Below, one piece after another: positions 38,126-49,499 of a stretch of 64,000 nt of DNA; the stretch's first letter is position 1; each line of letters begins with the position of its first letter. The notes below the pieces were generated by a model. It saw nothing but the letters and a program-made list of their open reading frames with translations, did no database searches and was not told the DNA's origin. A program made the translations under genes and the position numbers. This DNA comes from Leptasterias polaris (Eukaryota; Echinodermata; Asteroidea; Forcipulatida; Asteriidae). The stretch covers positions 2,725,001-2,789,000 of the forward strand of contig JAZGTN010000016.1 of NCBI GenBank assembly GCA_037783415.1. The letters are read 5' to 3'.

Positions 38126-38554
38126 AATAATCACAAGTGTTTTGGGAATTGGTGACACCAACATTTAAAAGGAAAGTATTTTCCCTAGGAATTTTTAAAG
38201 TTGGCAAGAGCTTTATCAAAACATGAATAACGCCAAGATGAAATTGTTTTTAATTTGAAGCTATCAATCAGAACTTGTTAACAAATATTGATTGCCTGTT
38301 TTTGTTTAGTTTTTTCGTTTTGGGGGGAGGTTGATAGGGGCCCTACATGGACATTCTGTTATCGCGAGTTTTACTTCATTATTGTTCGATTTGCATAATA
38401 TTTTAAACAAAAATGGTTAATTGTTAATTAAATTACGGAGCTCTGGAAGTTGTCCGACATGTTAAGATCCTGAGATAATTAACTGCAGGGTGATGACATC
38501 ATAAACGTAAAAGATGACGAAATCCTGAGATACTATTCTCGGGATGACGACATC

Positions 38555-38765
38555 CTGAAATGAGATGTCGACATCATGAAACTAAGATGTCGACATCATG
38601 AGAGTAAGATGTCGACATCATGAGAGTAAGATGTCCAAATCATAAAGTAAGATGTCGACATCATGAAAGTAAGATGTCGACATCATGAGAGTTAGATGTG
38701 AAACTTCATGAAAGTAAGATACCGACATCATGAGAGTAAGATGTCGAGATTCCGAGACAAACTAT
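38555..38765. repeat. 22-bp minisatellite with GATGTCGACATC palindromes
   Basis: About nine units of 'gatgtcgacatcatgagagt'+aa. Each full unit holds the 12-bp perfect palindrome GATGTCGACATC. Related but more diverged words (gatgacgacatcctgaa) extend the array to about 38480-38830. Confidence 0.85.
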
Positions 38766-39406
38766 CTCAGGATGACGACATGCTGAACGTAGGATGTCAA
38801 CTTCCAGAGATAATTCATCTTAGGATGATAACACCCTGTCGATACATAGATATGTAATTTGGGATTTTACAATTGAGTGTTGATCCAAAGACTCCATTAC
38901 TTTGTCTATTTTTGTGTCTTTGACCCCCAATTCATAACCATATGCGAGTAAATCATGGCCAATTACTGTCGATCCATTGTGACTACGACTAGGCGGCAGT
39001 GGGTATGCCCTGGAACGTTCATTTCACATTCATTTTTAAACGTGCCCAGTGACTGAAATTGGTAACTTAAAAAAAAAAATATATAATGATAATAACCACC
39101 GTAATAAATTATTAGTCTGGTTCCACGCCAACATTGTCTTTGTGACTTCGTAGTAAGGAGACGGGAATCAGAGAAGTTATACAATTTGGATTTATTTCCC
39201 CCAAAAATTATCATCGGGGGCCACAAATTATAAAAAATAAAGAAAAAAAGTTTTAGATATCCTTTTGAAGAACGGAAATAAAATTGTATTAGTGAAAGAA
39301 GAGCAGGCCATGTTTTTAGTTTTGGGGATGTAAAACAGCTTTAGTGTCTGCATGGGTATACATAGAAAATATGCACTATTTTATAATTATGACAAATCAT
39401 GCTTAC

Positions 39407-39445
39407 CTTGCACACAGCAGTTCTGGTCGATTCACTGTCTCCTTG
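39407..39445 (-). other. Predicted non-coding first exon of IFIT-like gene A (left limit approximate)
   Basis: A strong donor (TGTGTGCAAG|GTAAGC) ends the exon at 39407 on the minus strand. No start codon is needed, since the first ATG lies 16 bp into the next exon. The transcription start is not defined by the sequence. Confidence 0.4.
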
Positions 39446-39460
39446 CGGATGACTTAATAC

Positions 39461-39470
39461 TTTCAGTTTC
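39461..39470 (-). promoter_or_regulatory. ISRE/IRF-binding core upstream of IFIT-like gene A
   Basis: The minus strand reads GGAAGAAACTGAAAGT, a perfect match to the IRF/ISRE core GAAANNGAAA. Vertebrate IFIT promoters carry such elements close to the transcription start. Eight fixed bases would occur by chance about once in 33 kb on two strands, so the position is suggestive rather than proven. Confidence 0.5.
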
Positions 39471-39570
39471 TTCCAAATCACGTATGATGTGTTGGATTGC
39501 GGGCATTTATTTTACAAAATGACCAAATTATCCCGGTCTGCTTATGTCATATTTTGCATGCAAAGTACTC

Positions 39571-39580
39571 GGAACAGAAA
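39571..39580 (+). promoter_or_regulatory. ETS-IRF composite (EICE-like) match between the two IFIT-like genes
   Basis: GGAACAGAAA fits the ETS-IRF composite consensus GGAANNGAAA exactly. It lies 101 bp beyond the ISRE core, in the intergenic region of the divergent pair. Function is inferred. Confidence 0.35.
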
Positions 39581-39599
39581 ACTGCACCACACCTAATCC

Positions 39600-41267
39600 G
39601 GAACTGTGGTTGGTATTGCCATGGAGGTAGTATTGCGTAGGAAGGAAACAAAACAGGGTATTCCCCGAACGACGTGTGGGGTCATTTTGGCACTACAGCA
39701 ATGCTGTACGAGCCGCGAACTGACATTTCATGTTTGCGAGACGAAACCAGGGTATTATGGTGGCCCTGAAGAGACAATAAACATAAATATTGACGTCAAT
39801 ATTCATGACAAAAAATCACGATTTGGGCTATTTATGTTCGATGTCCTTTCGGGGACACCATAGGGAATTCCTGGACGATGTCACTTAAAATATGTTGCAG
39901 GGTACCCGTACGCACAGAGCTCCGTGCAGTACGGCAGAGTGCCAACAACGGAGCGACCATCGGTCTCTTTTTACTTTTACTTAGGGCTTACTCGGTAGGA
40001 GATTGAGTGTGGTCAGAAAGTTGGGGAGAATCTTACTTTTAGTGATTTCATGTTTGGTAAGAATGTGATCTGGATTGTGGAAGAGAGTATCATACTTCAC
40101 GTGAGTTTTCATTTTTCTTACTTCAATTAGTCTCTCATGAAAAAGTGCTTATAGGTCATTGTGTTTTTCAATTTTCAGGAAGACTTATGGTTATGCTTGA
40201 CCAAACATTTTGCTGTCAATTTTTCTATCAGTACTGGGGCGTAACTTTTTATAAGAACCACTTGCACTGCACAACAACGTTTTGATATTGACGGTTTTTC
40301 CTGAATGTATTATGCACGCTTTAAAACGTAACTACGTATCTCAAACCGTCGACGTCGTCGGGCTTTTTAACAGGCGCCCGTCTCATTGTGGAAACAGTGC
40401 AGTCAATGTCGTACAAATTGTTCCCATGCTCAAAATGTTCGTGCAGGCCTATAGTCCAATGTGATAGTTAGCGTCACAATAACATCCACAATGCTCACAT
40501 ATAGAAGGTTTCGTATTTCCATGTAAGGTAATTTGCCGCCGTAGTCATGACGTTGCCCGCAGGTCAACCATGCACTATAGAAACTGGTTCACTTTGTTCG
40601 GTACACACAAACAGCGACGATTTGTTGTCAAAATCTTTCTCCTTCAGGAACCAAAATTGACTTTCACTATAGTTTGATTACAACCTGCTGCTCCTATTTT
40701 TGCCGATTCAGTTTGTTAATGCTATCAAACGGTTAACAAGTGTAAATGTTGTGTTCTGTGTTGAGTGAACGATTATGATTGCGTTGTTATGGAAGTGGCG
40801 TGAACCAGTGTCAAGGAAGAAGCGATCTTGGTCTTTGAAAACCCCATGCGTTCAAAGTCTAACAAATTGATGAAAAACTTGGGGGTACATATCAACAGAT
40901 AACGTTTCTTTGTTGATTTTTTATCAACTTACTTCACGTAGTGAAAGTTACCTTAGTGTGGGCCTAATTTTATTAATGCTGAACGGGACAGTTTTGCCCC
41001 GTTAAAAATGCTTGAACCGAGTTTCGTATTAGACAATTATCTTCACTAGTGTATTTAAATCAAAGTTAAAAACCAATTTGTTTACGAAAAATTTCTTCTA
41101 ATTTAGTGTTATTTGTATATTTTTCTCAGTAGTTTGTTTGAATAAATCAGTAGAGTAGGCCTATATTCACATAGTTTTTGCGCAATATAAATGTCCGTTT
41201 TATTGTTATTATTATAAAATAAAAAAATAATCGGTTTAAGTATTTCATTAATTGTGTTTATCAACAG
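39600..41267. other. Intergenic region between the divergent IFIT-like genes
   Basis: It must contain the promoter and any 5' UTR exon of gene B (an acceptor tttatcaacag is at 41267). A possible donor is tttg|gtaagaatg near 40057, but I cannot decide. Near-matches to TTTCNNTTTC occur at about 40108 and 40168. An 85-codon plus-strand frame at 39606-39863 has no clear coding character. Confidence 0.4.
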
Positions 41268-41274
41268 TTTAAAC

Positions 41275-44200
41275 ATGGCCTCGAGTGTTGTATTACAAAA
41301 CGAAACCCTGCCATGGAAAGAACAACCATGCCATTTCACCTGGAATCTTTCTGCTGGTGATCTCACGGATTTTGAAAGGATCATACGTCACGTAGACAAC
41401 GACCTGATAATGTCCCCTGACTTGCTTCGAGTGGATCAACTGCTGTTTAGAGCGTATCTAGAGGTGTCCGACGGCAGGTTACACTGGAATGTCAGTAGAG
41501 CGAGGGAATTTCTGGACGAAGCAGACAAGTATATACAGAACCAAACAGAACCAGAGCTTCAGCCTGGCTACAGAAGGGTGGCACTTCTCAACCGCATATG
41601 GATAGAACACAAATCTATTAATACCAAAAAGGTAGACGAACTCTTGTCCAAGCTGAACGGTTTAGGACAAACAGATGTACTTGTTGTAAAGACGCTACTT
41701 GCAAGTGCTCTAACGCGTTTGGGGCCTACCATGTTTACAAGGTCTTTGCAGATCTATGAGGAGGCACTCCAACACTTCCCGGATAATCCTGGTTTTCTGT
41801 TTGGAGCTTTACTAATGTCCGGGAGGAAAATGCGATTTGAGAGATCTGTTGGGAGTCTGTATGAAGACCTGGATGAATACGGCAAGAAGCTTATGGACAA
41901 GGAGCAGGAATACTGCAAGGAATTTGATCAAAGTAAACGATGAGTACCAATATGGCAAATCATACCTCGGACTAAATTTAAGTCGACGCAGAGATAGAAG
42001 AGACGAGGCTCGTCAGCTCCTGAAAGAGGCACATGATAATGCTCCCTATGTGGAATCTGTTTTTAACAACTTGATGAGGTTTCACAGACGTGACGGAGAT
42101 CCTGATCTCCTGGATCTAGCTATATCAAAATATGAGTCCGTCTTTCCTCCGCATAAATCAAATCATGATGTTCCTGAAAGTCACCATCAGCTGGCATTGT
42201 GCTACATGTGTAAGGCTAATAAGTGCATGGACAACACTGAACAGAAAAAATCGTGGCAAAGCAAAGCCCTCATCATTCAGTTGGATGAATGTCTAACGAT
42301 CGAACCGATGCATTTTGTAGCTGCTTTGAAGAAGGTGCAAATATTAGCAGATCAAGAAAAAGAAGATGATGCAAAGAGACGTTGTTACGAAGACATTCTT
42401 CAGAAGTCGGAACATTATTCAATAGTCAACAAATTAACCCTTTACATTGACTGTGCTAAGACGGGGTCTTCTTTAGACTTAGAAATGTGGCAAAAGGTAA
42501 TGGATATACTTCCATCGTTTGAATACCTAAATGAAACATCGTGCAAATGGGAACTTAGAGGAAATAAGGCAAAGGACGCAAGAGTGACTGCATTTGACAA
42601 GCTACACAGTCACTACCGGGGTCAAGAAAATGTAAACCTACGTCTTGGTATTTTGCACTTTCAGAACTTGGATTTTGAAAAAGCTATACAGAAATTGGAA
42701 GAGTTGAATCCCAAAACCAATCTGGACATTCCATGCTACCTTGCGGAAGCGTACCAAAAATGGGGTCGTGAAAAAGAAATTAGCAATGAACCAACAGAAG
42801 CTGTCAGAGAATGTTACGAGAAAGCTCACCGGAATGTTTCTGATGCACGAGAGCAAGGTCTAAATTTACCCCGGTGCCAAAAGTTGCTGTCTGATACGGC
42901 GTTAGCTATCGCCCATTTCAACCTTGAAATAAACACATACCAACAGAGCCCCAGTCGGATTCAAGTTGAATCTGATTGTGTCGAGTCATACCGCGAAGCT
43001 ATTAGATGTGGAAGCCTTGTTGCCAGTTTGGAGGTGATACGACTGATTGAGAAAGGGTTCCTCAAACAAACGCCACGATCAAAGTTCCTCCAGGTATGCT
43101 GAACGTTTTACTATTAAACTTTTAAATCGATTACAAATATCATAAGAAAAATAAGAGTTGTGATTTGAGAACGTTTCATTGAACTCCCGTTGCCTCCTGA
43201 CTTAGAACCAAATAGTGGGAATGACCTGTACGCATGAGGTACTGCAAATTCTAGCTTTTACTTTCAAGCTTTGGCCTCTGGTTGGACTCATAAAAATAAT
43301 GGATCCGACAAGGCAGGGGTAGACACTACTATAGAACGATCCACCCACTCCCCACCACCCGCCAACACACCGACACTACACACAAAATAAGAACATTAAG
43401 ATTAATGGTCTTAAACTGGTACTTGATGAATTAATTTAGATCCTTGCAGAAATAGACGTCTGCTGTTCACAGAGCCCGAGTGATTGCTTGCATCGAGAGG
43501 TGAAACCACGTTCCTTTGTGAACGGTCTCAACAGTCGAGACACCGACACTGACACATTTGCGTTGGACTGCAAGCAGATCAAGCGAGTCATTTTGACCAC
43601 TTTGCATCAGAACACCTTCTTCAGGCAGGTATGGGCGCAACAGTTTGCAATGGAGAAGAAAGTGCTTGAAGAGAGATTTCAAAACAACGAAGGAGAGCTA
43701 GAACTGGATGGGCGGGAGAAAAGTTCAACCAGGAGCGTTTCCATAGAAGAGATGTACGCTGCCGTAGACAGCTGTGAGAAATTACGCCCTCTGTTGGACC
43801 ACATCATTGTGAAGTTTGAGGTACAAATCAACAACAAAAAACTAGTAAAACTGAGAAATAATGTTTATGTTTTTCACTCGTTTTTTCTTTTCGTTTGCTA
43901 TTAAAAACGAGGTTAACTTTACGCGTAAAAACACAAGAGAAAAATCTAACATTCACGATGACAATCTAAAATGCACGATAACAATATGCACGCTTGTGAC
44001 AAGCTCCATAAATTATTATTTATTTAACATCTTGTACCAGCTATTGATTGAAGGGTTTGCAGCAACAAATAATAATGAAACCGAAATGAGCTACATTATT
44101 TTCCCCTTCTTGATAACAGAAAGGTGAACTTGGTATACGCGAAGAGAAGAAAAAATATATTTTCCTCTTGTCTTTGGGGAGGAGGATTCCGTAAGGACAG

Positions 44201-47099
44201 TCGAAGTACTTCGAGAAAAACTTCAATCGTACTTTGAGATTAACTTTGAAGAGCACTATCCAAATCTCTTTAAGAAACTTGTTCAGGTAAGTTATGCATG
44301 ATATTATTCACATCAAGTCTTTTATAGCCGTTCAATACTTAACACAGGCCATTTCAGTGCTAAAGATGCTGAGGATTGTTTTCTTTAATCGTGGCAAGCT
44401 GATCAAACACAGCTATTGTATGTTTGGGAAGTCTGAACCCCAAAGATTTAAGATAGAAGACTGGTGAAAATAAACACCGCCCGGTGGTGATAGCTGCAAT
44501 ACAGACTGTATAGCACATTAGAGCAAGGTGAACATACAAATATATTTATATATAAAACAAAACAACAACAATAACCAAACAAATAAGCAACAAAATAAAA
44601 ACACCGCAGCTGACTAAATTCATTTAAAAAAATCTAACATTTTGGGGGATCATTCTTCTCCAGATACAGCCGGGCTGCAACTCCCAGAACGACTTCCTCG
44701 AAACATTCTACACTCTGGTAAATCATGTCAAACACAGTGGGATACAGACACAAGAAATCTTGAAGATAGTTGAGGATCCTGTGAAACTGGCTCGCCAGTG
44801 CACCGATAAAGTTGAAGAGATATGCAACTTCTTTTTCGACGCCATGAAAGAGACATCAGATTTGCGAGAGAAGGTGAAAAAGCTTTTGTCTGATTTGAAG
44901 GTACGAGTAATATTTATAAATATCAACGTTAGGGCCCAACTCTTTCAACAATTATTGATGAAAATAGCTTCGACCTTCTAATATATTCTAACTTATATCG
45001 TAGGGGTATTTGGGACGTGGGTCTTCAAGACAAGAGATGGATGCGGACGAAGCGTATGGAAAGGCAGACGAACTTTTGGGGATACTTACTACTCATCAAG
45101 ATTTCATCGCAAGGATGGGGAGTACCTGGAAGCTCCTCGAGGTAACAATGAACGGTGATATCTTTTTCAATCAAGATCCTCTGAATTGTGTCATTTTCGT
45201 ATAAAATAAATTATAGAGAAAACGAGAGAAGAAAATATAAGCACCACGTTGTGCTCTGTCATCTGTTAAGCGTTGTACCGGTACTTTTACAGTTTCTCTC
45301 CCCGGTCGACAGCAAGATTTTACCTCCTTCCCAGGGTACACAAGCCATAAACAACCCAGGGAGACCCAGCATATCTGGCAATTGTTCCCCCATTGAGAAC
45401 AAATATCTTTTGTTGACAGTTTTCTCAAGCAATTAATGCCACAGATTCCACAGAAACAACACGATTACCTAACCGTTTTGCAAGGTTTATGGTTTGCTTA
45501 ATATGCAAACTTAGTTTTTTGATGATGTAAGTTCTGGTAATGATTTTATGAATCCAGATGCTAGCACTAATCCGACAGAGCACAGTGCATTCCGACCAAG
45601 AGGAGGCAGCAAACAAGGTGGCAGAAGGGACATGGGAGACGAGTAAGAATCTACGCCAATCCCACCTGGAACTTGAAGTGTCCCTATTGCAGACCGCCGA
45701 CCGAAGTGCGAATGAAGTTCTTGAGAAATGTAGAGAAACTTGCAAGGAGGCGGATATACTCTTAAATGAAGTGATAAAGAAGAAAGGACGGGCAAGTACA
45801 GTTAAAATTGACCAAACAAAACATTCAAAACATTGCAAGTCACATTTGCCAGAACGGTTAGTATTGTTCCCCGACCCCTAAAAGAATTCCAAATTCTCAA
45901 ATTGTTATAATCAATTAACAGAAGCAGCACTGGGAAGGCACAGCAACAAACCCATCAACAAGCCCTTCGCATATGACGTCATAATGATCAAATAGTGCAT
46001 GCTACCACGGAGGTCAAAAGGAGAGTTGTGTGGGCGCGTAAACACGTGACAGTTTCTATTGTTTGACCTCTACTTCTTGAAAGGGGAGTCGCCTCTCTAA
46101 ACGACAATTTGAACCACCAAATTCAGACCAACGGATACACCGTAAAGTTTGAATAAATAATTTTGTTTCTGCCCAATTTAATACAGGGCCAACAAGATGA
46201 CGCAGAGGTGGAATTTCCTCTTCGAGATATGCACCCTGGAAATGATATCAGTTCCTGGAAGGGAAAAGTGAAAAAACATATCAAAAAATATCTCCACGAA
46301 AAAGGAATCAATCCTACTGACGAGTTACTGAAGGTTATGTTACAGGTAAGGAAGTGTGTAATCAACACTAGCCTCAACCAATCAGCGGCAAGGCCAGAAA
46401 CGCCGACTAAAAAAAACAACCCTAAAACAAACAAAAACCCTATCTGTGCTTGGTAGCCGATTTAGTGTATAAGGGGTCGGGGTTTCACCTGGGCCCCCTT
46501 GCACAAAGTATCCAGTCTGTACAGCCCTTTACCTTTTACAATAAAATACGTGGGTTTTACTTTCTGTGTAAAAGTTCATACTATATAAGGTGTTTAAGAG
46601 GTTTGGACAAACCTGCTCCCCGCAGCATAGCCTGGATTCAACCCAACGCCCCATGCGGAACAGAATGTGAGACAAAAAGGGTAGCACAAGCACCCACCCC
46701 AATCCCATAACAGAATGGACTTGCTCCCGAGTCTTGGGTCTATACCTGATCACCACACACTGATTTGGCTCCAGGGTTTGTCTAACGTCAGTTCAGATCT
46801 AGTCGAGACTTCTTAGGGCTGGACTGCTATCTTTAGGAGTTTGTGGAGTGGATATAAAAAGAAAATAATGTCATTTTCTTGTTATTCAGGCACAGCCATG
46901 CAGCAGTGAGGAAAACTACAATTTTCTTCTCATGCGAGAGTTCCTTAAGGAGTGCGATGGTGGCAGCGGCGTCATACCAAATGCAGTTTCCATACAAACA
47001 GACAACGATGAGACAAAGACACTCTACGCAGTTGAGCTTACTCGATGGTGTACAAATAATGCTGAGAAAATTGCTTCCCAGGTTCAGCTGGTAACTTAG
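41275..47099 (+). pseudogene. IFIT-like TPR gene B, same architecture, two frameshifts
   Basis: Exons by comparison with gene A: 41275-43093, 43440-43820, 44120-44286, 44664-44900, 45004-45141, 45558-45791, 46187-46345, 46890-47099. The product would be about 1113 residues. It has the IFIT signature CHFTWNL at residues 20-26 and matches gene A along its whole length, including the C-terminal extension (for example KVEEICNFFFDAMK, and RWCTNNAEKIA near the end). Two changes break it: one extra T at 41923-41925 and two extra bases in the AT run at 44155-44160. Otherwise all exons are open and all introns are phase 0. The intron after 45791 uses a GC donor (CGG|GCAAGT). Either a young pseudogene or an intact gene with assembly errors. 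Confidence 0.75.
45960..46075. mobile_element. Fragment of the MITE family found at 51667-51839
   Basis: 'catatgacgtcat', 'aggtcaaaaggagag' and 'tttctattgtttgacctct' correspond in order to 'catatgacgtcat', 'aggtcaaaaggaaga' and 'tttccattgtttcatcat...acctct' of the 51.7-kb copy. It lies in the GC-AG intron of IFIT-like gene B. Confidence 0.55.
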
Positions 47100-48976
47100 A
47101 CCAGTCATTGCAAACTCTTCTATAAACGGACCCTTTATCATTGTTTAAGAATTCCATAAAAACGGGCCTAGCCATTCGTATTGCACCATAAGTAATTCAC
47201 ACAAGATAGGTCATAAGCGACACTAATTCATACAATTAGTAAACTGAACATTGTGTGTTTGTGCCGATAAATAATTTTTTTTGACTCTACTCTCGATAGC
47301 TAAACGCACAAAACGAAAATTATCCGATTTGAAAACAAAACATACATGTAACGTATTATTGAAGGTTTATGACCCTTAAAGGGTTAACTCTTGGTGGCGC
47401 ACTTTGGGTGCAATTTCGCACTAAACTTTTGATTACCTTGGTAAAAAAATCCAACTTCCCTGTGAAAAATCCCTTTAATATCTAGAAGGCTCTCAGTTTT
47501 TGAGATAATACTGAAAACTGTAGTTTGAATCACAATCTGTCATCAGAAACTCTTTCAAATTTTGGTCAGGTGTGCCATTTGAGACTTGCTCACCAGTTTT
47601 CCTGAAGCATCCCTCCACCTCCCGAGCCAAATTGAACCAACATGAAAGCCAACATTTTATCAAATCTCCTCAAAAGTTGAATCACAGAATCCCCAGGTTG
47701 TGATAAACTTATCATAATTACACAAATAATTAGTTGTGTGTTTACAAGACAGTATTGGAAATCAGTTTGGCTCACCAATTATACCAATCGCGTTACTTTA
47801 ACACACTGTCTTTCTGTTGAACAGAAGTACCCCCCTAAAATCCTCCAAATATTTCCTGAGATTCCAAGCATACAATGAAGACACAAATAGGCGGTACACC
47901 ATGCCCCCATACCGAGCATCCAAATGCCACCAAAGTTTGCCTATAAAGTGTGGTGCACCCAGATCCGTGAAAAAAACTGGGAGGTCAATAGTTTTGAAAT
48001 TGTCGTACGTTGAAATGTAAGATAGTTTAATTTAAAATATCAACTTTATATAAAGTCAAGGGCGGCTCCATGACTAGAAGGGCGGGGGGTGGGTACAGTG
48101 TTAGTGTTATCATTATTGCTAGAGTAGCGATCAATAACCAGTTACATTTAACATTCCTTTATACGAAAGCCCATTAGCACGAAAGCCAAACTTTCCCCAT
48201 TCACCAACATCAACATATTTGCCTTGGACTGTTCCAAGATGATCAAGCGAGATGTCTCGACCCGGCTAAAATTCCGCAGCACGCCACCACTCTAGCTCCC
48301 TCAATATCTGGCCGATTACTCTAAATTTTAGTCTTACCTGTCAAGATGGGTTAACTGAATATATTCAGCAAAAAACAGGAAAATTGAACAATTCTAAAGG
48401 CCTTAAAAAGGCGTCAGAAAATCGCAAAAGCTTCGTCGAAAATAAACACCATTTTGTTTTCGTTTTCCTGCTGTGTGTGTGTCCGGGTAAATGTGCACTA
48501 CTCCAATGAGTCGGTCATCGTTCATGCGCATTGGAAAATTCACCAGGACTTGTTGATTTATGGAATGGGTAAGCCAGCTATAGTGGCCTCTGGTGTGATG
48601 AACATACCCCCATTGAAGGATGATTCAAAAAAGGGAAAAAAAGCCCAAATTCCACATAATCATAACTATTGCCGCTACAAACATACCCCCATTGAAGGAT
48701 GATTCAAAAAAGGGAAATAATAGCCCGATATTGCCCTTATGAACATGAACTTACCCATGACTTGTACTAATGAAATAATCCAAAAGAACCTTTCACGTGA
48801 CTAATATGTAAAGCAGGTTTTAGTTCATAAATTCCTGAATATTCAGTTTATGCAAAAATTCGACAATAACTGCTAATTTTAATATTCATAGAAAATTTAA
48901 TATTCATTATGACCTTTTACTAAACACAGGTAATGGGAGAAATTTGTAGAACTATCAAACCAATTTTGGTATCAAT
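47100..48976. other. Intergenic stretch downstream of IFIT-like gene B
   Basis: No gene seen. It includes 47823-47950, a fragment related to the outer arms of the foldback at 49500-50515 ('tacaatgaagacacaa', 'accatgcccccataccgagc', 'ccaaatg'), and a 76-bp tandem duplication at 48604-48715 ('catacccccattgaaggatg' twice). Confidence 0.55.
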
Positions 48977-49060
48977 CCCTCATAGCCTAGCGGTAAATAG
49001 GCTATGCTCTTGTGCATATAATTTGTTCTCTCTTGATACAGGTTCAATTCCCGGTAAGTA
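48977..49060 (+). repeat. tRNA-like sequence with A and B boxes
   Basis: A box tagcctagcgg and B box ggttcaattcc are present. The spacing is about 50 bp and includes a loop too long for a standard anticodon arm. Decayed tRNA or SINE head. Confidence 0.45.
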
Positions 49061-49499
49061 CATTGCATTATTTAATTGCTTGCAAATGTTCAATTCCTTC
49101 CACAGAGAGTGAGTGAGTGAATGATGGGGAGAGGTAGTGGGGGAGGAGGAAAGAAGACTGGGGAAAGAAGCGTGTTTTTTATTTTTCACATTTTAGGATT
49201 TTACAAAAAATAATATTTTTTTTAAATCGGTCCCCTATGAAAACTATTTATTTTACATTTTGGGGTACTAACCCTATCGATAGAATACATCCTCAGGTGT
49301 ATATTGGTAAAACAAAAACTAAAAAAAACGTCCAGAAGGTGGTGGCGTGCTCCGGAAACTTTTCCCTCGACCCCTTTGTAAACTGCGTGTCTTCTTACCT
49401 TACGCCACTCTCCGAGGAATGTGGGAAGAGGGCACGCATGACGATGGCCAAAATGATCCTATACTTTGTAGCACCATTTTCCTCTAAATAATTCCCAAG

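Larger units (their letters stand above)
37970..39406 (-). other. Predicted 5' UTR intron of IFIT-like gene A
   Basis: Bounded by donor GCAAG|GTAAGC (39406/39405) and acceptor TTTTGTACAG (37970). It holds a CAAG microsatellite and a 22-bp minisatellite. The intron is inferred from splice sites only. Confidence 0.5.

Noticed and set aside
39606..39863. 85-residue plus-strand gene between the IFIT-like genes
   Set aside because: No similarity to anything recognised, no splice context, and it occupies the likely promoter region.
48977..49060. Functional tRNA gene
   Set aside because: A and B boxes are good but the anticodon arm and acceptor stem do not form.
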